A stretch of DNA of 64,000 nt from contig CAKUTL010000002.1 of assembly GCA_934692295.1 (NCBI GenBank), positions 1 to 64,000 on the forward strand, read 5' to 3'. The position numbers and the translations under genes were made by a program. The notes under the pieces were generated by a model. The model had not been told where the DNA came from. It ran no database searches and was given only the letters and a program-made list of their open reading frames with translations. This DNA is from an uncultured Candidatus Melainabacteria bacterium (GTDB lineage: Bacteria > Cyanobacteriota > Vampirovibrionia > Gastranaerophilales > Gastranaerophilaceae). Positions 8,304-17,138 of the stretch are shown here, piece after piece. Each line of letters opens with the position of its first letter. Position 1 is the first letter of the stretch.

Positions 8304-8336
8304 ATTATAGCATAATTTATAATAATATGGTATAAT
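8304..8336. promoter_or_regulatory. Back-to-back leaderless promoters
   Basis: In a 45-base intergenic region, an extended minus-strand -10 (TGcTATAAT, box 8304-8309) ends six bases before the ATG at 8297. An extended plus-strand -10 (TGgTATAAT, box 8331-8336) ends six bases before the ATG at 8343. Neither gene has a ribosome binding site. The two promoters overlap in their upstream parts and probably compete. Confidence 0.6.
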
Positions 8337-8342
8337 AGTCTT

Positions 8343-9056
8343 ATGGATAGAGTCTTAGTCAAAATACAGGGATTTGATGTTGATAGTTTTACTTTTGAGC
8401 AAGCCGTAGATTGGGCTTATACTCATCATGGTCAAATTGTAACTATTAATCCGGAGATGATTTCCGCAGCTCATTCAAATCCTGAATTTTCAAAAATAAT
8501 TAAAAATGCAGAATTAGTTGTAGCTGATGGTATCGGGGTCGAAATAGGGCTTAAAATTCTTGGTCATAATATAAAACGAATTGCCGGAATTGATTTAGGT
8601 AAAGCTCTTATCGAAAAATATACTAACAATGGAAAATCCGTTGCTATGATTGGTGCAAAACCAGGAGTTGTGGATTCTGCTATAAGTAATTTATTGAAAG
8701 AATATCCAACTTTGAATGTTGTATATTCTCATGATGGATATTTTAGCGAAGATACAGAAATTTTGGATTCTGTTGTTTCTGCTAATCCTGATTTGGTTTT
8801 AGTGGCTTTAGGCTCTCCAAAACAGGAATTTTTTATAAATGATTTAAAAAATAAATTACCAAACTCAACCTTAATTGGCTTAGGTGGAAGTTTTGATGTA
8901 TGGGCTGGAGTTGTAGAACGAGCACCTAAAATATATCAAAAATTGGGCTTAGAATGGTTATATCGTACAATTAAAGAACCTCAACGATTTAAAAGAATTT
9001 TCCCAACATTACCATTGTTTGTTTTAAAAGTTTTAAAAGAAAGGTTATCAAAATAA
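8343..9056 (+). CDS. WecG/TagA/CpsF family glycosyltransferase
   Basis: Cytoplasmic face-of-membrane enzyme that transfers an N-acetylhexosamine(uronic) residue to a polyprenyl-linked sugar in surface polysaccharide synthesis (GT26 family). The 237-residue length is typical. Motifs: TINPEM with the family Asn/Thr near residue 36, ADGIGVE with the conserved Asp near residue 62, GSPKQE near residue 157, then GGSFDVWAG and ERAPKIYQKLGLEWLYR near the C-terminus. The exact sugar cannot be told. The stop codon overlaps the ATG of the transketolase-type gene by one base, so the two are cotranscribed. Confidence 0.92.
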   Translation: MDRVLVKIQGFDVDSFTFEQAVDWAYTHHGQIVTINPEMISAAHSNPEFSKIIKNAELVVADGIGVEIGLKILGHNIKRIAGIDLGKALIEKYTNNGKSVAMIGAKPGVVDSAISNLLKEYPTLNVVYSHDGYFSEDTEILDSVVSANPDLVLVALGSPKQEFFINDLKNKLPNSTLIGLGGSFDVWAGVVERAPKIYQKLGLEWLYRTIKEPQRFKRIFPTLPLFVLKVLKERLSK

Positions 9057-9889
9057 TGACTGCTTTATCTGAAAATGAGATAATGGAACTAAATAAATTA
9101 TGCAAGGAAAATAGACAAAATGTAGTGTCTATGGTTTACAATGCTCAATCTGGACATATTGGAGGCTCATTATCTTCTTGTGAAATTATGACGGTTTTGT
9201 TTCATAAATGTATGAAACATTCTGTGAAAGGAAAAAGCTCTAAAAATTATCAACAAAGAGATAGATTTGTTCTTTCTAAGGGGCATGTTTCTCCTGTTTA
9301 TTATTCCGTTCTTTCTCAAATTGGATTTATTCCAAAATCAGAGTTGAAGACTTTTAGAAAATTAGGTACGAGATTACAAGGACATCCTTCTTTATGGTGT
9401 CCTGGCGTAGAAGTTGCTTCTGGCTCTTTAGGACAAGGTTTATCTATGGCTTGTGGAATTGCAATGTCTTTAAAAATGGACAACAATCCGGCTAGAGTTT
9501 ATGTATTACTTGGAGATGGCGAAATGCAAGAAGGTAATGTATGGGAGGCCTTAATGCAAGCATCTCATCGAAAATTAAATAATTTAACCGCAATTATTGA
9601 CAGAAATAGACTTCAAATTGATGGGAATACAGAATGTGTAATGTCATTAGATAATTTACCAGAAAAATTAAGAGCTTTTAACTGGAATGTTATTGAAATA
9701 GATGGTCATAATCTTCAAGAAATATATTATGCAATTGAATCTTCTAAACTTGTAGAGGATAAACCAACTGTTATTGTTGCAAATACGATTAAGGGTAAAG
9801 GTGTTTCTTTCATGGAAAACAATGCAGGTTGGCATGGAAAAGCTCCAAATAAAGAAGATTATGAAAAAGCAATGTTAGAATTAAAATAG
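9056..9889 (+). CDS. Transketolase, N-terminal (TPP-binding) subunit
   Basis: 277 residues cover only the first half of a normal transketolase: the GHIGGSLSSCEIM start, ASGSLGQGLSMACG, and the TPP/Mg motif GDGEMQEGNVWEA followed by IDRNRLQIDG. The pyrimidine-binding and C-terminal domains, which in split enzymes lie in a second gene directly downstream, are absent here; the next gene is a prepilin-like protein. Either the partner is elsewhere or this subunit has a specialised role with the glycosyltransferase gene it overlaps, for example making a sugar for a surface polysaccharide. The family call is secure; the reaction is not. Confidence 0.88.
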   Translation: MTALSENEIMELNKLCKENRQNVVSMVYNAQSGHIGGSLSSCEIMTVLFHKCMKHSVKGKSSKNYQQRDRFVLSKGHVSPVYYSVLSQIGFIPKSELKTFRKLGTRLQGHPSLWCPGVEVASGSLGQGLSMACGIAMSLKMDNNPARVYVLLGDGEMQEGNVWEALMQASHRKLNNLTAIIDRNRLQIDGNTECVMSLDNLPEKLRAFNWNVIEIDGHNLQEIYYAIESSKLVEDKPTVIVANTIKGKGVSFMENNAGWHGKAPNKEDYEKAMLELK

Positions 9890-9914
9890 TTTATATATTA
9901 TGAATGGGGGTCTG

Positions 9915-12320
9915 ATGAGAGTCTTCAATAATAGAAATATTAAAAAAAATGGATTTTCGTTAATGGAATTGGCAATCGCAGTTATGATTGTTGCACTATT
10001 GACGATAGTTTGTATTCCTATTGTTAAAAACCAATTATCTAAATCTGATGAATATGCTTACTATATGGCATACCGTTCTGTTGAAAAATTGGGCGGACAG
10101 ATAGTAGCTCTTGGAGATCCTAAAGATCCAAGGTATAAAAAGACTTCAGAAATTCCTGATACTTCTAAAATAGCTAATGTAACAAATATAGCTAAAAATT
10201 CTTGGAATAAAAATATTAAATCTGTATTTACAAATTTAAGTTTGAGATTTGCATATACAGAACATTTTGTTTTTAAAAATTTATTCCCAAAGAGTTTTGC
10301 TGACGAACCGGAATGGTATGATGGTTCATCTATATCAAGTATTGAATATGAAAATGTTCAAAGAGCATATCTGGTTTGTCAAATGGGTAAATTTATCCAA
10401 AAAGGAACCGATGAAAATGGAAATCCTGTGAAATATGAATGTGAAGATGTTTTAGGCTCTATTGATAATGGTGATAATACAACTTCTTCTGTATCCAAAG
10501 ATGATTATTTTAAAGATTTTGCTCCTGTAAAGGGTTTGATTCCAAGTCAAGGTTTTCTTAATTTAACAGAGCCATCTTCTGATAATGAAACTGAAAATGA
10601 TGCATATGGGTCTGCTTTAAAATCACAATATAGAGAACTTGAAAATTATATAAAAAATGGGGGGAATTTTGCAGGATATTGTGCAAAATTGCATAATTAT
10701 TGTTCAGGGAAAACAGAAAATGACACTGTAGAGTATGAATCTAAAAAAGATTTAAGAGTTATCAGAGAGGAGGCTGATGATGAAGATGAAGCTTCCGAAT
10801 ATAGTTCTTGTGATTCCCGTTTTAGATATTTGGGTTCATCTTCTTCTGAAGTTAATAATTCAACTTCATACACTCGCCCTCCAGTTAAAAATATTTGTGT
10901 AAATAGTCCTTATTATGGCATGTATAATGCCGGTGGAGATTATGCTCTTAGTTGCGAATGTCAATCAGGTAAATTTGTAACTTCAAACGATGACAAGGTT
11001 TGTTGTTCGCATAAGGATAATTATAATTCTTATGCTCCAGTTACTAAAACTGCCGCAAAAACTAATATTTTTAATGCGTATGCTGGGGCTCACTCTGGGC
11101 TTGCACATGCCGCAGATGCTAATATAAATTATTGTAGATATTGTAGCGGTGAATATAACTCTGTAAGTGATTGGTGTTGTCCGGAACATTCATTTTTTAA
11201 TGGTACGGCATGCGAGTGTGCTAGCGGTTATGAAATGGATAGTAATAAAGGCTCTTCCTCTGAAAAATGTGAGTTAAAAGGTTGTGCCGATGGGTATCGT
11301 CCAGATTTTAAGACTCAGGTTTGTATCCCTAATCCGCCAATTGTTAAAGCAAGTCGTTTCTGTGAATTGATTAAGGAATATTGGAATATTGTTCCAAATA
11401 GTGATAATTGTAATCTGTTTACAGAAGAAAATAATGTGAATGTATATAAAAATGTTTTAGAAGCTGCAAAAGGGAATAACGGTTCTGGCTATCTTTCAAT
11501 AAATAGTAAGCAAGGGGCGTTTGCAAATCTAAGACCTAATATTATTTTGTCAAATGGTTTGCGTTTGTGGATTTTAGGTGATAAGTCAGCTTCTATTCCT
11601 GGTTTATCTTATAATCCTGTTGGTATATCATCTACTCAAAATATGTGTAGAGAATTATTGAAATCAGATAATATTTCTCCATTATCTACAAGAGAACTTT
11701 GCGATGCCGCTGGTGGTTATTTTTGTGCGGGAGAATCTCATTGCTATACTTTAGATAGTGCTGCAAGTTTAAATAAAATGGGTGATGCAAGAAATTGTTG
11801 TGCATCTACTGATTTATCTACAATTGATTATAGTGCTGATGTTGATAAAGATAATAGATCCTTTGCTATTGGAGGCTTTACTGTTTTTGTTGATATAAAT
11901 GGTACTAAAGGTTCCGGTACTTTATGGGAAGATGTTTTCCCATTCTACGTAGGTACAAACGGAAAAGTGTATCCAGGTTATCCGTTAGATGCACCAAAAT
12001 CTTTAGATGCAGATTCAAATAGTGTATATTTGGCTGGTAATAGTGTAAAAAATATTCCGGTTGATGTATATTACTTTACTAGTTCAGGTGATTCTGCAAG
12101 AAGACGTGTTGTTGCATATTCAAACGTATCATATGCTAGAGGGGTATGTTTTGCAAAACTTGTTAATTCACACACTCCATATTGCAAGAACTTAGGTTTG
12201 AAGGCGAAGGGTGCGGGTACTCAGGTTGATAAAGGCACAGAGGCAATTGATTCTGCTTCTAATCCTTGTTCAAGTCATAGTTGTTTCGTATCTGTAAGAA
12301 ATAAACTACGGTTCTTCTAA
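9915..12320 (+). CDS. Large Cys-rich prepilin-like surface protein
   Basis: 801 residues. The leader ends KKNG|FSLME (cleavage expected after Gly13, with the conserved Glu at mature position 5), followed by a hydrophobic helix (LAIAVMIVALLTIVCIPIV). I chose the ATG at 9915 because GGGGG precedes it by four bases and the leader is then of normal size; 9900 is an alternative. The ectodomain carries 31 cysteines, several in EGF-like or granulin-like runs such as CECQSG, KVCCSHK, CRYCSGE, DWCCPEH and ACECASGYEM. There is no S74 domain, unlike the three large proteins at 25.9-33 kb. It is likely displayed by a type IV pilus or type II secretion-like pseudopilus; an adhesin role is inference. Confidence 0.8.
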   Translation: MRVFNNRNIKKNGFSLMELAIAVMIVALLTIVCIPIVKNQLSKSDEYAYYMAYRSVEKLGGQIVALGDPKDPRYKKTSEIPDTSKIANVTNIAKNSWNKNIKSVFTNLSLRFAYTEHFVFKNLFPKSFADEPEWYDGSSISSIEYENVQRAYLVCQMGKFIQKGTDENGNPVKYECEDVLGSIDNGDNTTSSVSKDDYFKDFAPVKGLIPSQGFLNLTEPSSDNETENDAYGSALKSQYRELENYIKNGGNFAGYCAKLHNYCSGKTENDTVEYESKKDLRVIREEADDEDEASEYSSCDSRFRYLGSSSSEVNNSTSYTRPPVKNICVNSPYYGMYNAGGDYALSCECQSGKFVTSNDDKVCCSHKDNYNSYAPVTKTAAKTNIFNAYAGAHSGLAHAADANINYCRYCSGEYNSVSDWCCPEHSFFNGTACECASGYEMDSNKGSSSEKCELKGCADGYRPDFKTQVCIPNPPIVKASRFCELIKEYWNIVPNSDNCNLFTEENNVNVYKNVLEAAKGNNGSGYLSINSKQGAFANLRPNIILSNGLRLWILGDKSASIPGLSYNPVGISSTQNMCRELLKSDNISPLSTRELCDAAGGYFCAGESHCYTLDSAASLNKMGDARNCCASTDLSTIDYSADVDKDNRSFAIGGFTVFVDINGTKGSGTLWEDVFPFYVGTNGKVYPGYPLDAPKSLDADSNSVYLAGNSVKNIPVDVYYFTSSGDSARRRVVAYSNVSYARGVCFAKLVNSHTPYCKNLGLKAKGAGTQVDKGTEAIDSASNPCSSHSCFVSVRNKLRFF

Positions 12321-12330
12321 TTTAATTGTA

Positions 12331-12360
12331 TAACGGGTTAAGATTATTCTTAACCCGTTA
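12331..12360 (+). terminator. Strong hairpin between prepilin-like gene and yhcH-like gene
   Basis: Perfect 13-bp inverted repeat (TAACGGGTTAAGA and its complement) with a four-base loop. It is followed by AATTTG rather than a T-run, so it may be an inefficient terminator or an mRNA 3'-end stabiliser. Confidence 0.55.
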
Positions 12361-12377
12361 AATTTGAAAGGTGTAAA

Positions 12378-12827
12378 ATGATTGTTGATAAGATTGAAAA
12401 TTTAAAGATATATAAAAATCTTCCGGATAATGTTATTGAATTTTTGTTAAAGTTAGATTTATCTAATATTCAAATGGGTAAAACTGTTTTATCTGACAAT
12501 GTGTATGTCAATATTGAAGAGTACAATACAAAATTGATTGATAATGCAAAATTTGAATCTCATGATAAATATATTGATATACAATTATTGTTAAAAGGTA
12601 TTGAAGCTATTTATTATACCTCAAGGACTGGTTTAAATGTTGATATTCCTTATTCTGAGAATAAGGATATTACATTTTATTCGGATTCCGTGAATAAATA
12701 TCCTTCAATTAGACTGGATAGTTCTAATTTTATGATGATTTTCCCTCATGAAGCTCATGCTCCGCAAGTTGCAATTGATGGAAAAACTCAAAAAGTTTTA
12801 AAAGTTGTTGTGAAAATTAAGGTGTAA
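12378..12827 (+). CDS. YhcH/YjgK/YiaL family protein
   Basis: 149 residues. Family features are the segment SHDKYIDIQLLLKGIEAIYY near residue 60, a short YSENKDITFY segment, and FMMIFPHEAHAPQVA with His residues that bind a metal in the cupin-like fold, then VLKVVVKIKV at the end. Relatives (EbgC, YhcH) act on or around sugar anomers in sialic acid and beta-galactoside metabolism; the substrate here is unknown. A GAAAGG ribosome binding site precedes the ATG. It ends four bases before the convergent miaA stop. Confidence 0.85.
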   Translation: MIVDKIENLKIYKNLPDNVIEFLLKLDLSNIQMGKTVLSDNVYVNIEEYNTKLIDNAKFESHDKYIDIQLLLKGIEAIYYTSRTGLNVDIPYSENKDITFYSDSVNKYPSIRLDSSNFMMIFPHEAHAPQVAIDGKTQKVLKVVVKIKV

Positions 12828-12831
12828 TATT

Positions 12832-13725
12832 TTATTTCTTTAGTTTTTCTGGAAAAATATTCCATTTAATTTCTGAATTTTTTCTGAACCAAGTAAGTTG
12901 TCGTTTGGCATAGTTTCTTGTGTTTTTCTTTAACAACTCCTTGGCTTCTTCTAATGAATAGTTATTATCTAAATAACCGATTATTTCCCTATATCCTATC
13001 GTATTTATCAGGTTCGGAATTCTACCATGTTTATCCAGTAGCTGCTTAGTTTCTTCTAACAAACCGGCTTCAATCATTAAATCTACTCGTTTATCAATTC
13101 GTTCATATAAAGTTTTTCGGTCAAAGTTTCTTCCAATCCATTCTACGTCATATTGCGAATCTTCTATTCCTCGAGAATCTTTTAGTGATTTTCCCGTTGT
13201 ATTAATAATCTCAATTGCTCTAATAATTTTTTTTCTATCATTTTTATCAATGGATTGTGCGGCATCCGTATCTTTTTCTTCTAATACTTGGTAAAGTTTT
13301 TCAATATCCAATTTATAAAGTTTTTCTCGCAGCTTTCTATTCGGTTCAATTTGCGGTAGCGAGAAATTTTTCAACAAAATATCTATGTATAAACCTGTTC
13401 CACCGACGATAATAGGAATATGTCCTCTTTCCGTAATTTTATTAATTATTTTTGTTGCTTCTTGTTTATAAATTCCTGCGGAATAGTCAAATTCAGGTTC
13501 GACAATATCAATCAAATAATGTGGAATCCCTTCCCTTTCTTCTATTGTCGGTTTTGCCGTCCCAATGTTAAAACCCTTGTAAACAAGTCTTGAATCTGCA
13601 GAAATAATTTCTCCATTTATCTTTTTTGCTAAGTCAATAGAGTATGCTGTTTTCCCACTTGCTGTTGCTCCAACAATTGCTATAACTTTAATTTTATTTT
13701 TCTGCTTTGATAAAAGTTTGTTCAT
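12832..13725 (-). CDS. miaA: tRNA dimethylallyltransferase
   Basis: Adds a dimethylallyl group to A37 of tRNAs reading UNN codons, first step of ms2i6A. The 297 residues contain the P-loop GATASGKT (19-26), the substrate motif IISADSRLVYKGFNIGTAKPT (written IISADS...GTAKPT in the family), IVGGTGLYID, and the C-terminal NTIGYREI and RNYAKRQLTWFR segments. It is the last gene of the sigma factor operon and its start lies 32 bases inside the preceding membrane protein gene, so translation is probably coupled. There is a functional link in the window: the MnmC-like gene at 44.8 kb also modifies the tRNA anticodon region. Confidence 0.96.
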   Translation of the reverse strand: MNKLLSKQKNKIKVIAIVGATASGKTAYSIDLAKKINGEIISADSRLVYKGFNIGTAKPTIEEREGIPHYLIDIVEPEFDYSAGIYKQEATKIINKITERGHIPIIVGGTGLYIDILLKNFSLPQIEPNRKLREKLYKLDIEKLYQVLEEKDTDAAQSIDKNDRKKIIRAIEIINTTGKSLKDSRGIEDSQYDVEWIGRNFDRKTLYERIDKRVDLMIEAGLLEETKQLLDKHGRIPNLINTIGYREIIGYLDNNYSLEEAKELLKKNTRNYAKRQLTWFRKNSEIKWNIFPEKLKK

Positions 13726-14527
13726 AATATCTAAATAATAACACGACTATATAAACAATAAAATAGTAATAGATTATCAATACCAGAAAGTATGCAATTG
13801 GATTAATCATTAAAAGAGTATTAAGAATAGAAATAACCAGTGATAAAATATTTATGTACATAAATAAAAATAAGGTTTTAGGAAATGTTATAATAATTTT
13901 TTTTATCGAATTGTATAAGGCTTTAAATGGATTTTTTTCAGCATATACAATTTCTGGAATCCATAAAATTCCCAAAAAGGAAAAAAGCATTGTTCCAAGT
14001 GCAAAAATTAAATACCAACAATTAATTGCAATTATCTGCGATCTTGGTAATGCGTTAATCTCATTTAGAAGTTCTTGGCTGGAAAGAGCTAACTTATCAG
14101 TTGAAAGTAGTGATAAATCAATAGTCCCAATATATTTAGAAACCAAAAATGTTATTCCATAGATAAAAATTGAATAGATTATTACTGAGATAAAAATAAC
14201 TCCAAGCATTGGAAGAAATAGGCGTCCAATACCCCTCGGTAATGACATAATTAAATCCCCAAAGGCTTTAGCTCTATCTTTTTCAAAGACAAATATTTTA
14301 TCTGACATTCGAATTGTTTTTTTAGCCATATATACCCATGCAGATAAACAGCCACTAATCATAATTAGCATTGTCGCAATTGCAAGTATTAGTTTGGGAA
14401 TATTGTCGATTGCATCTTTTGCATAGGAATAATACCAGCTTAACGCAGATAAAAATAGTATCAGCGGTGTTGCTAATATAATACAATCATTTGTTTTCTT
14501 AAAGTTGTTCCAAAACAGTTTTAGCAT
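13694..14527 (-). CDS. Hypothetical integral membrane protein (DUF975-like topology)
   Basis: 277 residues with about six hydrophobic segments, for example IILATPLILFLSALSWYY, LILAIATMLIMISGCLSAW, LGVIFISVIIYSIFIYGIT, and a long hydrophobic C-terminus (NILSLVISILNTLLMINP onward). No catalytic motif is visible. The segment EIVYAEKNPFKALYNSIK resembles the amphipathic repeat of poly-TM proteins of the DUF975/YciC type, but I do not claim membership. AAGGAG precedes the ATG. It lies inside the five-gene operon between the dehydratase/activase-like gene and miaA. Confidence 0.7.
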   Translation of the reverse strand: MLKLFWNNFKKTNDCIILATPLILFLSALSWYYSYAKDAIDNIPKLILAIATMLIMISGCLSAWVYMAKKTIRMSDKIFVFEKDRAKAFGDLIMSLPRGIGRLFLPMLGVIFISVIIYSIFIYGITFLVSKYIGTIDLSLLSTDKLALSSQELLNEINALPRSQIIAINCWYLIFALGTMLFSFLGILWIPEIVYAEKNPFKALYNSIKKIIITFPKTLFLFMYINILSLVISILNTLLMINPIAYFLVLIIYYYFIVYIVVLLFRYYEQTFIKAEK

Positions 14528-14547
14528 AAAACTCCTTCAAACAGTTT

Positions 14548-15705
14548 TTAGTTTTTTACAACCTCTTGAGCTTGAGTTTCTTTTTTAGCTTTTTCTCTTC
14601 TTCTTTTACGTCTTCTCATTAAATCAACAAAGGCTTCAATTCTTGTGATATAACCTGCTCTACCTGTTTGTTCGTCTAAAATTAGAGGTAAGATAGGAAT
14701 TTCACAATCTTCTCTCATTGAAGGGAAAATGTTTTGAGACATAATTTCAGGCATACAAGTAAATGGACTCAAATGGATAATGCCATCAATTCCTCTTTCA
14801 TTTGCGTATGCAACATCAGAAACACATTCAAGTGCATCCCCTCCAATATCTCTCATAAGATATGGTTTTGCAAGTCTGTCTGCTCTTTGTAGGTGTGTTT
14901 CCCCTTTTCTAAACATTTTAGGGATGATAGCATCTTTTAAGAAGCTGCTTACGGTTAAACTTCTTCTTACTTCGACACCCATTCTACCTAATTCTTTTTC
15001 TATTCCTTGGTTAGAAAATTCGTCATTTACAACGTAAATTTCACCTGTAATATCAACATTTAAAATTTCTCTATTTTTATCTATTTCAACTTTGCTCATT
15101 TCTTCATTAACAAGTTTTTGAGCTTTTTTTAGTCCTAATAGCGTATCATTCTCATCAATTATTTTTAGTGCTTTATTATAGTGTCTTTCAGCATCTCCAT
15201 GATGGATTTCTCTTGCTCTATAATAGGAGAGTTTTGATTCTAATTTATCCATCATAAATACTTTAATTATTGCAATTATAATAGCCCTAATAAATAATGG
15301 AGGATTATTTTTCCCACTTGCTTCTTTTAGGAAGTTGTACATTCCTTGAATGCCATCATATAATTGAAGTTCAAGATATTTTGCTTCATATCCTAAATCT
15401 TTGAGTGCATTTTCAATACACTTTCCATATTCTCCTAATCTGCAACATCCCGGAGAGGTAATCATCGCAACATAATCTGTACCTCCTTCAATTGCTTCGA
15501 TAAAGTTTCCTAAAATTAACTTGTATGGAAGGCAAATTGCTTCTGGGGAGTGTTTTGTTCCTAATGATAATGATTTTTTACTTGTATATGGTTCTACGTA
15601 TGGTTCACAACCGATAATTCTTAATGCTGCTGACCAAGCGTAACTAATAGTTCCCATATGTGGGAATGATACTTTTTTCTTTCTTTGTTCTTTTTTATTA
15701 GTCAT
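14548..15705 (-). CDS. 2-hydroxyacyl-CoA dehydratase/activase-related iron-sulfur protein
   Basis: 385 residues. The N-terminus FPHMGTISYAW, then SPEAICLPYKLILGNFIEA, then MITSPGCCRLGEYGKC matches the protein family related to HgdB/HgdC and the DUF2229 'CoA activase' C-terminal regions. Cysteines at 33, 58, 87, 88 and 96 are candidate [4Fe-4S] ligands. Two more conserved-looking parts are the Asn-Glu-Phe segment IYVVNDEFSNQGIEKELG and HLSPFTCMPE near residue 315. The ATPase activator domain itself is absent. The substrate is unknown. The C-terminus is very basic (RRRKRRREKAKK). It follows gcvPB by five bases in the operon. Confidence 0.78.
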   Translation of the reverse strand: MTNKKEQRKKKVSFPHMGTISYAWSAALRIIGCEPYVEPYTSKKSLSLGTKHSPEAICLPYKLILGNFIEAIEGGTDYVAMITSPGCCRLGEYGKCIENALKDLGYEAKYLELQLYDGIQGMYNFLKEASGKNNPPLFIRAIIIAIIKVFMMDKLESKLSYYRAREIHHGDAERHYNKALKIIDENDTLLGLKKAQKLVNEEMSKVEIDKNREILNVDITGEIYVVNDEFSNQGIEKELGRMGVEVRRSLTVSSFLKDAIIPKMFRKGETHLQRADRLAKPYLMRDIGGDALECVSDVAYANERGIDGIIHLSPFTCMPEIMSQNIFPSMREDCEIPILPLILDEQTGRAGYITRIEAFVDLMRRRKRRREKAKKETQAQEVVKN

Positions 15706-15710
15706 TTTAT

Positions 15711-17135
15711 TTATTCCTTAATATATTTTAAGTCGGGATGTCTGGCTGCTGTAACCTCATCAATCTTTTTGACAGGTGTTGTATGAGGTGCAGACAATAT
15801 TTCTTCCGGATTCTCTTTTGCCAATTCTGCTATTTTTATCATTGTATTGACAAATTCATCCAATTTTTCTTTTTGTTCGGATTCTGTTGGTTCAATCATT
15901 ATTGCTTCGTGAACGATAAGAGGGAAATATACAGTTGGAGGATGTGTATTCCCGTCCATAAGAGCCTTTGCAATATTTAATGTTGATACTCCTGTTTCAT
16001 GTTTTTGTCTTTCGCCAGAAAGGACAAATTCGTGCATACAAGGTTCGTCATATGGCAAATCGTAATATTTTTTCAATTTTTCTTTCAAATAGTTTGCATT
16101 TAATACTGCATTTTCAGATGCGTGTTTTAAATTTTTTCCAAGCATTAAAATATACGCATACGCTCTTACAAATACTGAAAAATTCCCATAAAAATCTTTT
16201 ATGCTGCCAATTGAATTTTTTAAATTATAGTTTCTATAATATTTATTTCCATCAAATTCAATAGTCGGAGTTGGTAAGAAATCTTTTAATTTTTCTACTA
16301 CTGCAACCGGTCCGGCTCCAGGTCCGCCGCCTCCGTGAGGAGTAGAAAACGTTTTGTGTAAATTCAAATGAACAACATCAAACCCCATTAGTTTTGGATT
16401 TGTATAGCCCATAATTGCATTGAAGTTAGCTCCATCATAGTATAGAAGTGAACCATTATCGTGCATAAGTTTAGAAATTTCTTGAACTCGTTCTTCAAAA
16501 ATTCCTAATGTATTAGGATTTGTCATCATAATCGCAGCAACATCTTCATTAAGCACGGATTTTAAAGATTCAATATCAACTTGTCCTTTTTCATTAGATT
16601 TAATCTCAATAATATCAAACCCAGCCATTTTAGCACTTGCAGGATTTGTACCGTGTGCTGAATCCGGAATGATAACCTTAGTTCTTTTTTCTCCAATCGA
16701 ATCAAAATATTTTTTGATAATCATCATGCCGGTCATTTCACCATGAGCACCAGCAGATGGTTTAAGTGTAATTGCATCCATTCCTGTAATTTTCAAAAGG
16801 GCAGCTTGCAAGTCATACATTAGCTTTAACGCCCCTTGTGCTTTATCATCAGATATTTCAGGGTGAATATTAAATCCTTCTAAAGAAGACAAAAATTCGT
16901 TAACCTTAGGATTATATTTCATTGTGCAGGAACCCAAAGGGTAAAATCCTTTTTCTATACAAAAATTTAAGTCTGATAATTCTTTATAATGACGCATAAC
17001 TTCCAATTCTGACATTTGAGGAAGTTCGGTATTGGAAGTCCTTAGTAATTTATTGTCTAAAAATTTTAGATTTTCATTTTCATCTGTTAAATTTATACCA
17101 TCAATACCGTTGCTTTTTTCAAAAATTGTTTTCAT
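15711..17135 (-). CDS. gcvPB: Glycine dehydrogenase (decarboxylating) subunit 2
   Basis: PLP enzyme that decarboxylates glycine and passes the aminomethyl group to lipoylated GcvH. The 474-residue length is that of the two-subunit form. The PLP lysine is K261 in NLHKTFSTPHGGGG; SAHGTNPASAKMAGF and LYYDGANFNAIMG are also typical. The partners gcvPA, gcvH and gcvT are not in this window, so they must be elsewhere. It is the second gene of an operon headed by a sigma factor, with a three-base gap. Confidence 0.95.
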   Translation of the reverse strand: MKTIFEKSNGIDGINLTDENENLKFLDNKLLRTSNTELPQMSELEVMRHYKELSDLNFCIEKGFYPLGSCTMKYNPKVNEFLSSLEGFNIHPEISDDKAQGALKLMYDLQAALLKITGMDAITLKPSAGAHGEMTGMMIIKKYFDSIGEKRTKVIIPDSAHGTNPASAKMAGFDIIEIKSNEKGQVDIESLKSVLNEDVAAIMMTNPNTLGIFEERVQEISKLMHDNGSLLYYDGANFNAIMGYTNPKLMGFDVVHLNLHKTFSTPHGGGGPGAGPVAVVEKLKDFLPTPTIEFDGNKYYRNYNLKNSIGSIKDFYGNFSVFVRAYAYILMLGKNLKHASENAVLNANYLKEKLKKYYDLPYDEPCMHEFVLSGERQKHETGVSTLNIAKALMDGNTHPPTVYFPLIVHEAIMIEPTESEQKEKLDEFVNTMIKIAELAKENPEEILSAPHTTPVKKIDEVTAARHPDLKYIKE

Positions 17136-17138
17136 ATC

